Positions 1 through 5,735 of a stretch of 35,814 nucleotides of DNA are shown one piece after another. Source of the stretch: Cryomorphaceae bacterium (GTDB lineage Bacteria; Bacteroidota; Bacteroidia; Flavobacteriales; Schleiferiaceae); NCBI GenBank assembly GCA_003566715.1, contig PXCF01000003.1:1-35814 (forward strand), read 5' to 3'. Positions within the stretch are counted from its first letter, which is position 1. Every line of letters begins with the position of its first letter. The translations under genes were made by a program, and so were the position numbers. The notes below the pieces were generated by a model. It was not told where the DNA came from. It ran no database searches and saw only the letters and a program-made list of their open reading frames with translations.

Positions 1-24
1 AGGGAGGTAATCCCCCTCTCACCG
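1..24 (+). tRNA. 3' end of an upstream tRNA-Ser copy (partial)
   Basis: The window opens inside a gene whose last bases match the 3' part of the complete tRNA-Ser(GCT) that follows. Bases 1-44 are identical to 150-193. They cover the last bases of the T-loop insertion, the 3' T-stem strand, the 3' acceptor strand, the discriminator G and 20 nt of downstream flank. The upstream copy therefore carries the same insertion at least at its 3' edge. Its anticodon is outside the window, so its identity rests on the match to the second copy. Confidence 0.65.
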
Positions 25-44
25 CAATTGAAATGTGAATACCA

Positions 45-193
45 TTAACGTGAGATGGGTGAGTGGCTTAAACCATCAGTTTGCTAAACTGCCGAACGGT
101 AACACGTACCGGGGGTTCGAACCGGAACGAAGTGGAGCTCACCGACCGTAGGGAGGTAATCCCCCTCTCACCGCAATTGAAATGTGAATACCA
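45..193 (+). repeat. 149-bp tandem duplication unit holding the tRNA-Ser gene
   Basis: The 44 bases at 1-44 recur exactly at 150-193 and the identity stops at the same point in both (ttaac follows one, cacaa the other). This fits a tandem duplication with a 149-bp period whose unit spans 45-193 and includes the whole tRNA and its 3' flank. Only the end of the first unit is in the window, so copy number is unknown. Confidence 0.65.
49..173 (+). tRNA. tRNA-Ser(GCT) with a 38-nt insertion in the T-loop
   Basis: The anticodon arm has stem CAGT/ACTG and loop TTGCTAA, giving anticodon GCT, which reads the serine codons AGC and AGU. A D-stem GGT/ACC, a long class II variable region typical of tRNA-Ser, an acceptor pairing GTGAGA (50-55) with TCTCAC (166-171), and discriminator G173 agree. 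The T-stem is GGGGG (111-115) with CCCCC (161-165). The loop between them is 45 nt (116-160) instead of 7: it starts TTCGA and ends AAT as a normal T-loop would, with about 38 extra bases in between. CCA is not encoded. Pairs 1:72 (C-C) and 27:43 (T-C) are mismatched and the variable stem is short. It could be a gene with an intervening sequence that is removed, a tolerated expansion, or a decayed copy. Confidence 0.7.
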
Positions 194-220
194 CACAAAA
201 AAATAACACCAATTGGTTTT

Positions 221-293
221 CGGGGTGTGGCGCAGTTGGTAGCGCACCTGGTTTGGGACCAGGGGGCCGCTGGTTCGAGTCCAGTCACCCCGA
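221..293 (+). tRNA. tRNA-Pro(TGG)
   Basis: This is a canonical 73-nt cloverleaf. The acceptor CGGGGTG pairs fully with CACCCCG (286-292), the anticodon stem CCTGG/CCAGG closes the loop TTTGGGA with anticodon TGG, and the T-arm is CTGG-TTCGAGT-CCAG. The discriminator is A293. CCA is not encoded. Its intact 7-nt T-loop contrasts with the tRNA-Ser just upstream. The two genes are 47 nt apart and probably co-transcribed, ending at the terminator that follows. Confidence 0.97.
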
Positions 294-301
294 CTTTAAA
301 A

Positions 302-340
302 AGGTCAAACAGCTTTACGTTGTTTGGCCTTTTTTTATTT
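302..340 (+). terminator. Rho-independent terminator of the tRNA cluster
   Basis: The stem AGGTCAAACA (302-311) pairs with TGTTTGGCCT (321-330) with one G-T wobble, and a run of T (331-336) follows. It lies directly downstream of tRNA-Pro. Confidence 0.85.
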
Positions 341-372
341 AAAAAAAAACGCCGCCCCTTTCGAGACGACGT
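341..372 (-). terminator. Rho-independent terminator of the DUF4397 gene
   Basis: Read on the minus strand, ACGTCGTC (372-365) pairs with GGCGGCGT (356-349) with two U-G wobbles, around an 8-nt loop, followed by a run of eight T (348-341). It lies 43 nt beyond the stop codon of the minus-strand gene and back to back with the tRNA terminator. Confidence 0.8.
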
Positions 373-414
373 TTTTTCAACCCTAAACTAAATCAATCTA
401 CCTTGAAAAGTGGA

Positions 415-2106
415 TTATTTTTGGATAATGAATCGGTTCGTTGAAACCTTTCCATTTTCATTTAAACGAATGAAGTAAGAGCCTGAAGGTAATTTACTTA
501 CTGGTACTTCAAGGGTACCTCCGTGGAAGGAAGGGTTATAAATATGATCAACGGTTCTTCCATTCATATCTATCAAGTCTGCGTGGACAGATGCTCCCGA
601 CTCTAATCCATTGATGAATAATATTTCACTGGTAGGGTTGGGGTAGAGAGTGATATCCGCGGACGAGCTGCTGAAGCTTTCGTTACTCAATCTGGTAATC
701 AGAGGTAATGTAATAACCGTACCATCTGCTAACGCAGCTTTTAAGAAAAACGGTGCATCCGGATTTGATGTATCATCAACAAACCCTGAAGCGAATAGCA
801 CAATGGATTGCCCTTCTAAACCGGCTGACTGAAGTGGAGCTTCAAATACAGCAACCACTGTTTGGTCGGTTAATTGAACTTCCAATTCGTAGTCGTCGGT
901 TAATAATGGCAAGTAACCGTCAAAATCACCAAACGAAATCCCTGTTACCAAACCGGTTACAGGAACCGTGCGCTCATCTACGTTTACTGTAGGCGCATCA
1001 GTGGCGCCATGGAAAACAAGAACATCTGTTTCACTTGAGTCCATTGCGGTTTCTTGAGCACCGGCATATATGTAGAGGTCTAAAGGCTCAAAAGGCGTAA
1101 TGGTGTTGTCGACCAAGCCGGCTGCAATCACAACGTAGGTTTCGTTTTCGTCGAGTGTCAAACCTGTTCTGTAAACTGAACCGGTTGTGTCGTTGGAGTT
1201 AGCAGCTGTGATACTAATCACTATGTTTTGCTCCGCTTGTACGTCTAAAAATGGGGTGGCTTCACCGTAAGCAAAATTTGGTAGAATTTTGACAGTGTCA
1301 ATCCAGATATCAACTTCATCAGCCAACGGATCAGCGCTGTTGTGAATGATTTGCACCCGCGCAAAACGCTGAGTAATTTCTGGTAATTGAACCACATCGC
1401 CGTTGGCCAAGGCTGCAAACAAGCCAAATCCGGGGCCGGGGTTTGAAGGATCGGCAAAACCACTGGCGAATACAACAATGGCGCTATCGGTGAGTCCGAG
1501 CGTATTTAATGGCGCAGAGTAGCTGCCTACCAATGAACTGTCGCTGACCAATCTTACGTCAAGCTCGTAATCCAAAGGCACGAAGTCGGCGTAATCGGGG
1601 ATGAAATCCGGGAAAGCAATGCTGGGTACTAAGTTTCCGGCTGGTACAGATGTTTCGTTGACCAACACAGCAGGTGCATCCGGTGAACCGTGCTGAATGA
1701 GTACGTCTACATCTCCACTTGAAGCGGCAACTTCACGAGCACCGGTGAAAATCTCCAATGAAAACGTTGGAAGCGTAGGGTAGGTTGTTGCATCTACCAC
1801 ACCGGAGGCGACGACAACGTAGGTTTCGTTGGCTGCAAGCGTTACATTAGTAGAAAAAACAGCATTAGCCGTATCCGTTTCACCCTTAGGTAAAATTGAA
1901 ATGACCAAAGGTACTCCGGCAGGAGCGTCAACGAATGGCGTTGCGTTTCGGAATGCCAAATCTGGAACAAACGGGGCTCCATTCACATAAACATTGACCG
2001 TGTCGGCCGCCGGGTCGGGGGAGTTGTGTATGGCTTGTAATCTGGCCGTTTGAGAAAACGCAGAAAAAGATGCCACACTCAACAGAATCAAAAGTAATTG
2101 TTTCAT
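415..2106 (-). CDS. Secreted DUF4397-type repeat protein with T9SS sorting domain
   Basis: The 563-residue protein starts with a Sec signal peptide (about residues 1-19, ending AFSQ). Two halves of about 225 residues follow (roughly 20-245 and 247-472). Each opens with a V/L-Q-x-I-HNS-x-DP-x-AD motif and has a second H-G-x-x-DAP motif about 115 residues later, so there are about four DUF4397-like beta units. The last 80 residues form a type A type-IX-secretion sorting domain (LYPNPTSE, a GG-turn strand, SGSYFIRL, terminal K). The family has no assigned biochemical function; export to the cell surface or medium is inferred from the sorting domain. The gene stands alone, with its own terminator. 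The ATG at 2106 is directly followed by the signal peptide. Confidence 0.88.
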   Translation of the reverse strand: MKQLLLILLSVASFSAFSQTARLQAIHNSPDPAADTVNVYVNGAPFVPDLAFRNATPFVDAPAGVPLVISILPKGETDTANAVFSTNVTLAANETYVVVASGVVDATTYPTLPTFSLEIFTGAREVAASSGDVDVLIQHGSPDAPAVLVNETSVPAGNLVPSIAFPDFIPDYADFVPLDYELDVRLVSDSSLVGSYSAPLNTLGLTDSAIVVFASGFADPSNPGPGFGLFAALANGDVVQLPEITQRFARVQIIHNSADPLADEVDIWIDTVKILPNFAYGEATPFLDVQAEQNIVISITAANSNDTTGSVYRTGLTLDENETYVVIAAGLVDNTITPFEPLDLYIYAGAQETAMDSSETDVLVFHGATDAPTVNVDERTVPVTGLVTGISFGDFDGYLPLLTDDYELEVQLTDQTVVAVFEAPLQSAGLEGQSIVLFASGFVDDTSNPDAPFFLKAALADGTVITLPLITRLSNESFSSSSADITLYPNPTSEILFINGLESGASVHADLIDMNGRTVDHIYNPSFHGGTLEVPVSKLPSGSYFIRLNENGKVSTNRFIIQK

Positions 2107-2428
2107 AATAGAAGTGAGATTAAATTATTAATGGCTTCATAACTGTTAATTCATTTATTTGGTTTGGTTTATTTGTAGGAATTAGTAAATTATTATGAAA
2201 TAAAAAGTCAAGCATACAATAGTGAGTATGCTTTTGTTTTTCAAAGGGATTAATCAATATTAATATATGTCAACGATGGTGCTTTTTTAGTGTTTTTTTT
2301 ACAATTATTAAGCTCCTCGTTATCTGATTAAAAACAGCCTCATGTAATATGGTTGGTCATACATTCCCTTTTGTGAAACATTCGCAATAGCATTTAATAT
2401 TATCTTTCTTTATCCTTACTTTTGCCGC
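2107..2428. other. Divergent intergenic region (322 nt) with a terminator-like hairpin
   Basis: AT-rich region between the divergent DUF4397 gene and miaE. AAGCATAC (2210-2217) and GTATGCTT (2226-2233) form a perfect 8-bp hairpin with an 8-nt loop. It is followed by a T-rich tract on the plus strand and, after three bases, by TTTTT on the minus strand. No ORF ends nearby. A miaE -10-type box sits at its right end. I see no other gene. Confidence 0.55.
2417..2424 (+). promoter_or_regulatory. Promoter -7 box of miaE (TACTTTTG)
   Basis: An exact match to the Bacteroidota -7 consensus TANNTTTG ends 4 nt before the miaE ATG. A matching upstream TTG at normal spacing is not evident. A start site 4-7 nt downstream would give an essentially leaderless mRNA. 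Confidence 0.55.
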
Positions 2429-3010
2429 ATGTTAGGATTGAAGTTACCCACAGATCCGCGCTGGGTAGACATCGCGGAAAAAAACATTGAGGAAATACTT
2501 ACCGACCACGCTTTCTGTGAGCAGAAAGCGGCTTCAACGGCGATTTCGCTGATTGTAACCTACCCCGAAAAACACGACTTGGTTCGTGAGATGTCGGCGT
2601 TGGCACGCGAGGAAATGAGTCATTTTGAAATGGTGTTTAAGAAAATTGAAGCCCGTGGGTACACTTTAGGCAGAGAGCGCAAAGACGAATACGTTAACCG
2701 CTTGCAAACTTTTTTCCCAAAAACAAAGGATCGCGAAGCGCGTTTGATTCATCGCTTGTTAATCGCGGCGTTGATAGAAGCAAGATCTTGCGAGCGTTTT
2801 AAAGTGATATCTGAGCATATCAACGACGAAGATCTGGCCGGATTTTATCGCAAATTAATGATCAGCGAAGCCAATCATTATACCATGTTTATCAAACTTG
2901 CTCGCCAATATGGCAACAGGGAAGAAGTGGACAATAAATGGCAGGCATTGCTCAATTTTGAAGCAGAAGTCATTAGTGACTTTGGTAAAAAAGAACACAT
3001 TCACGGATAA
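2429..3010 (+). CDS. miaE: tRNA-(ms2io6A)-hydroxylase MiaE
   Basis: MiaE is a non-haem diiron monooxygenase that hydroxylates the isopentenyl group of 2-methylthio-N6-isopentenyladenosine at position 37 of tRNAs reading U-starting codons. The 193-residue, all-helical protein shows the expected ferritin-like ligand pattern: E31, the EExxH motif E61-E62-x-x-H65, E117 and/or E122 in IEARSCE, and the E147-x-x-H150 pair in SEANH. Length matches the family. It is a cytosolic enzyme. It is followed after 33 nt by gcvT on the same strand, so the two may be co-transcribed, though there is no clear functional link. Confidence 0.93.
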   Translation: MLGLKLPTDPRWVDIAEKNIEEILTDHAFCEQKAASTAISLIVTYPEKHDLVREMSALAREEMSHFEMVFKKIEARGYTLGRERKDEYVNRLQTFFPKTKDREARLIHRLLIAALIEARSCERFKVISEHINDEDLAGFYRKLMISEANHYTMFIKLARQYGNREEVDNKWQALLNFEAEVISDFGKKEHIHG

Positions 3011-3043
3011 CACAACCAGCCTTTAAGGGCCAATAAGAAAACA

Positions 3044-4120
3044 ATGAAAAGAACGGTTTTAACACACATTCACGAAAACATGGGCGCCAAGATGGTGCCA
3101 TTTGCCGGTTATTTGATGCCAGTTCAGTTCTCCGGACTGGTCAACGAACACCACGCCGTAAGAGAAGCGGCCGGATTATTTGATGTGTCGCACATGGGCG
3201 AGTTTTTTGTCAAAGGCCCGGAAGCGGAGCAGTTGGTCCAGTACGTAACGTCTAATGATGTCAGCAAACTAACCATCGGCAAGATTCAATATTCTTGCTT
3301 GCCCAATGAAAATGGGGGAATTGTAGACGACTTATTGGTATACAAGCTCAATGACGATGAGTACATGTTGGTCGTTAACGCCTCCAATTTAGAAAAAGAC
3401 TTCAACTGGATAAGCAAGCACAATCGCTTTGATTGTGAATTAAAAGACCACTCCGAAAATATGTCGTTATTGGCCTTGCAGGGACCAAAAGCCAAAGAGA
3501 TATTATCGACGCTTACCAGCGCTAATTTGGATGACATAGCTTATTACAATTTCAAATTGGGTGAAGTGGCCGGTATTCAAAATGTCATTATTTCCAATAC
3601 CGGTTATACCGGTGCCGGTGGTTTTGAATTATACATAACCAATGAGAGTGCTGAGCTCCTTTGGAACGCACTCTTGCGAGCAGGGGAGGACCACGGCATA
3701 CATCCTGCCGGTTTGGGTGCCAGAGATACGCTTCGTTTGGAAAAGGCTTTTTGCTTATACGGTAACGATATTGACGATCAGACATCACCATTAGAGGCCG
3801 GTTTGGGGTGGATCACCAAACTCAATACCGAGTTTGTAGGTAAAGAAGCGATTATGGCCGTTAAAGAAGCCGGGATTCAACGCCGCTTGGTTGGTTTTGA
3901 AATGATGGATCGCGGTATTCCGCGTCACGATTACCCCATTTTGAATGCCGAGGGTGAAGAAATCGGTAAAGTGACCAGCGGTACTCAGTCGCCATCTCTC
4001 AACAAAGCCATTGGTTTGGGATATGTTAAGGTTGAATACAAAGAGCCTGATACGGAAATCTACATTCAGGTACGCAAAAAGCAACTCAAAGCTCGCGTGG
4101 TAAAAACACCGTTCCTCTAG
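3044..4120 (+). CDS. gcvT: Glycine cleavage system T protein (aminomethyltransferase)
   Basis: GcvT transfers the methylene group from the aminomethyl-lipoyl H protein to tetrahydrofolate, releasing ammonia. At 358 residues it has the normal length. The N-terminal folate-binding domain has the family signatures PFAGYLMPVQ, LFDVSHMGE and NTGYTGAGGFELY. Next comes GLGARDTLRLEKAFCLYGNDID, and the C-terminal barrel carries GKVTSGTQSPSLNKAIGLGYV. The genes for the P, H and L proteins are not in this window, which is common because the system is dispersed in many Bacteroidota. The next gene begins almost immediately downstream. Confidence 0.96.
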   Translation: MKRTVLTHIHENMGAKMVPFAGYLMPVQFSGLVNEHHAVREAAGLFDVSHMGEFFVKGPEAEQLVQYVTSNDVSKLTIGKIQYSCLPNENGGIVDDLLVYKLNDDEYMLVVNASNLEKDFNWISKHNRFDCELKDHSENMSLLALQGPKAKEILSTLTSANLDDIAYYNFKLGEVAGIQNVIISNTGYTGAGGFELYITNESAELLWNALLRAGEDHGIHPAGLGARDTLRLEKAFCLYGNDIDDQTSPLEAGLGWITKLNTEFVGKEAIMAVKEAGIQRRLVGFEMMDRGIPRHDYPILNAEGEEIGKVTSGTQSPSLNKAIGLGYVKVEYKEPDTEIYIQVRKKQLKARVVKTPFL

Positions 4121-4124
4121 TTCT

Positions 4125-4964
4125 CTGAACAAACAAGCCGTCATATTTGCCCTAGTTTCCGTTGTCGCTTTTGCGATGATGAACGTGAGCGTTAAGTTCC
4201 TGCCACACATTTCGTTTGTGGAGTTGGTATGGTTTCGCTCACTTATTTCTATGGCCATAACCATTACCTATTTGCGAAGCATTAAGGTATCTGTTTGGGG
4301 GACAGGAAACAACAAGCGACTACTTTACTTGCGTGGGATTTTTGGGGTAACGGCATTGAGCTTGTTTTTTTATACCCTCCAACGACTTCCACTGGCAACG
4401 GCCATTACTCTACAATATTTGTCGCCGATATTTACAGCGCTCTTTGCTGTTCTTTTCCTTGGTGAAAGCGTTAGGCGCATACAGTGGCTCTTTTTTGCCG
4501 TAGCATTTGCCGGAATTTTGGTGTTGCGTGGCAGTGCCGAAGGCATTACCTGGGGAATCTTCTTTGCCGGGGTTGGTTCTGCTGCCTTAGCCGGTGCGGC
4601 TTACACGGTTATCAGTAAATTGAAAAAACGCGAACACCCCGTTGTGGTGGTATTCTACTTTCCGTTGATTGCTATACCGGTTATGAGTATTTTTTTGCCG
4701 GGCGTGTGGATTACACCGCAAGGCACGGATTGGTTTTTTATTCTTTTGATGGGTGTGTCAACACAATTTGGACAAGTTTATCTCACCAAAGCTTATCAGG
4801 CAGAGGACGCAAGTAAAATTGCCATTTTCAAGTATTTGGGCGTATTGTTTGGTCTTGGCTTTGATTTGTTTTTATTTAAAATCACCCATTCTTATGGTGT
4901 ATTAATTGGAATTTCACTGGTGTTACTCGGAGTGATTTTGCAAGTTTTACAAAAGAAACGATAA
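4125..4964 (+). CDS. EamA/DMT-family membrane transporter (probable CTG start)
   Basis: A drug/metabolite-transporter-superfamily permease with about ten hydrophobic helices in two EamA repeats; the substrate cannot be told from sequence. The first ATG (4176) would cut off the start of helix 1. The reading frame is open back to a TAA at 4101-4103. A CTG at 4125 gives the N-terminus (M)NKQAVIFALVSVVAF, which completes helix 1 and yields 279 residues, close to the family's usual length. No ATG, GTG or TTG lies in frame upstream of 4176, so the CTG start is inference. With it, the gene begins 4 nt after the gcvT stop. If CTG is not used, the coding region is 4176-4964 (262 residues). Confidence 0.8.
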   Translation: MNKQAVIFALVSVVAFAMMNVSVKFLPHISFVELVWFRSLISMAITITYLRSIKVSVWGTGNNKRLLYLRGIFGVTALSLFFYTLQRLPLATAITLQYLSPIFTALFAVLFLGESVRRIQWLFFAVAFAGILVLRGSAEGITWGIFFAGVGSAALAGAAYTVISKLKKREHPVVVVFYFPLIAIPVMSIFLPGVWITPQGTDWFFILLMGVSTQFGQVYLTKAYQAEDASKIAIFKYLGVLFGLGFDLFLFKITHSYGVLIGISLVLLGVILQVLQKKR

Positions 4965-4966
4965 CA

Positions 4967-4997
4967 TTTGTGTGTAAAGGATTTTGTTGTAATTTTG
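4967..4997 (+). promoter_or_regulatory. Promoter of rplS
   Basis: TTTG (4967-4970), a 19-nt spacer and TAATTTTG (4990-4997) match the Bacteroidota -33/-7 consensus exactly. The expected start site near 5003 leaves a leader of about 78 nt before the rplS ATG. The -33 box sits at the stop of the upstream transporter gene. Confidence 0.8.
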
Positions 4998-5013
4998 CAA
5001 CCTGTTTTACAGA

Positions 5014-5056
5014 CGAATGATCAACCACTGGCAAGGGTTGTGTATGTTGACATTCG
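5014..5056 (+). promoter_or_regulatory. Structured rplS leader (candidate ribosomal-protein leader)
   Basis: Within the untranslated leader, CGAATG (5014-5019) pairs with CATTCG (5051-5056). Inside it, CAACC (5022-5026) pairs with GGTTG (5036-5040) around a 9-nt loop, leaving an asymmetric internal loop (2 nt against 10 nt). The element ends 24 nt before the rplS ATG. Ribosomal-protein genes often carry such leaders for autoregulation, but binding of L19 here is inference. Confidence 0.5.
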
Positions 5057-5080
5057 GGAATTACTTTAAATCAGCTTGTC

Positions 5081-5431
5081 ATGGACAGCATCATTTCCTA
5101 CGTACAAGATCAGTACATTGAGAAAAAAGAATTACCCGATTTTTCTTCGGGGGACACCATCACTGTTTACTACCAAATTCGCGAGGGCGAAAAGGTTCGT
5201 ACGCAGTTTTTCCGCGGCATTGTGTTGCAGCGTCGTGGTTCAGGTGCCACAGAAACCTTCACTATTCGCAAGATGAGCGGTAACGTAGGGGTAGAGCGTA
5301 TCTTCCCCATCAATTCACCGAGCATCGAGCGTATTGAAATCAACAAGCGCGGTAGTGTGCGTCGAGCGCGTATCTTCTACCAACGCGAGCGTACTGGTAA
5401 ATCTGCACGCATTCGCGAAAAACGCGGATAG
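5081..5431 (+). CDS. rplS: 50S ribosomal protein L19
   Basis: bL19 lies at the 30S-50S interface and contributes to inter-subunit bridges. The 116-residue product has the family landmarks: a short N-terminal helix, FSSGDTITVYYQIREGEK, FRGIVLQRRGSG, TFTIRKMSGNVGVERIFPINSPSIERIEI and the basic C-terminus RRARIFYQRERTGKSARI. Length is normal. It is transcribed from its own promoter with a structured leader and ends at a strong terminator, so it is a monocistronic unit rather than part of the rpsP-rimM-trmD-rplS operon seen in many other bacteria. Confidence 0.98.
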   Translation: MDSIISYVQDQYIEKKELPDFSSGDTITVYYQIREGEKVRTQFFRGIVLQRRGSGATETFTIRKMSGNVGVERIFPINSPSIERIEINKRGSVRRARIFYQRERTGKSARIREKRG

Positions 5432-5453
5432 ATTTTGTGTTGCATTATTTAAT

Positions 5454-5489
5454 AAAAGCCGGTTGAGTAAATCAATCGGCTTTTTTTTT
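5454..5489 (+). terminator. Rho-independent terminator of rplS
   Basis: A 13-bp stem, AAAAGCCGGTTGA (5454-5466) with TCAATCGGCTTTT (5472-5484), contains one G-T wobble and a 5-nt loop. The T-run continues to 5489. Confidence 0.92.
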
Positions 5490-5494
5490 GGGGG

Positions 5495-5592
5495 GTATTT
5501 AGTATTCAGTATTCAGTATTTAGTTTGGGGTATTTAGTATTCAGTATTTAGTTTGGGGTATTCAGTATTTAGTTTGGAGTATTTAGTATTCA
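5495..5592. repeat. Heptanucleotide tandem repeat array (14 units)
   Basis: Fourteen consecutive 7-bp units keep perfect register: GTATTTA or GTATTCA units interrupted at intervals by GTTTGGG (GTTTGGA in the last case). A higher-order pattern of two to four GTATTYA units plus one GTTTGGG repeats about four times. The array lies between the facing terminators of rplS and dnaK and contains no ORF. Confidence 0.9.
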
Positions 5593-5680
5593 ATTTATTG
5601 GGATTCTAACTTTTGCGTTTAACTGTATGTTATTCAGTTGTTGGCGCTCTCCGTAAAAACTATCAACTGAACACTAAACC

Positions 5681-5714
5681 AAAAAAAAAGAGCCATCATT
5701 AACGATGGCTCTTT
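5681..5714 (-). terminator. Rho-independent terminator of dnaK
   Basis: AAAGAGCCATC (5687-5697) and GATGGCTCTTT (5704-5714) form a perfect 11-bp stem with a 6-nt loop. On the minus strand it is followed by a T-run (5689-5681). Confidence 0.93.
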
Positions 5715-5735
5715 CTTATAATACCCGACAATAAT

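Noticed and set aside
116-160. Group I intron or tmRNA as explanation for the expanded T-loop
   Set aside because: 38 nt is far too short for a group I core, and no tag reading frame or tmRNA landmarks are present.
3791-4264. 157-residue minus-strand ORF opposite gcvT and the transporter start
   Set aside because: Antisense to two well-supported genes; no family resemblance.
5495-5592. CRISPR-like array
   Set aside because: Units are 7 bp with no spacers; it is a simple tandem repeat and no cas genes are present.
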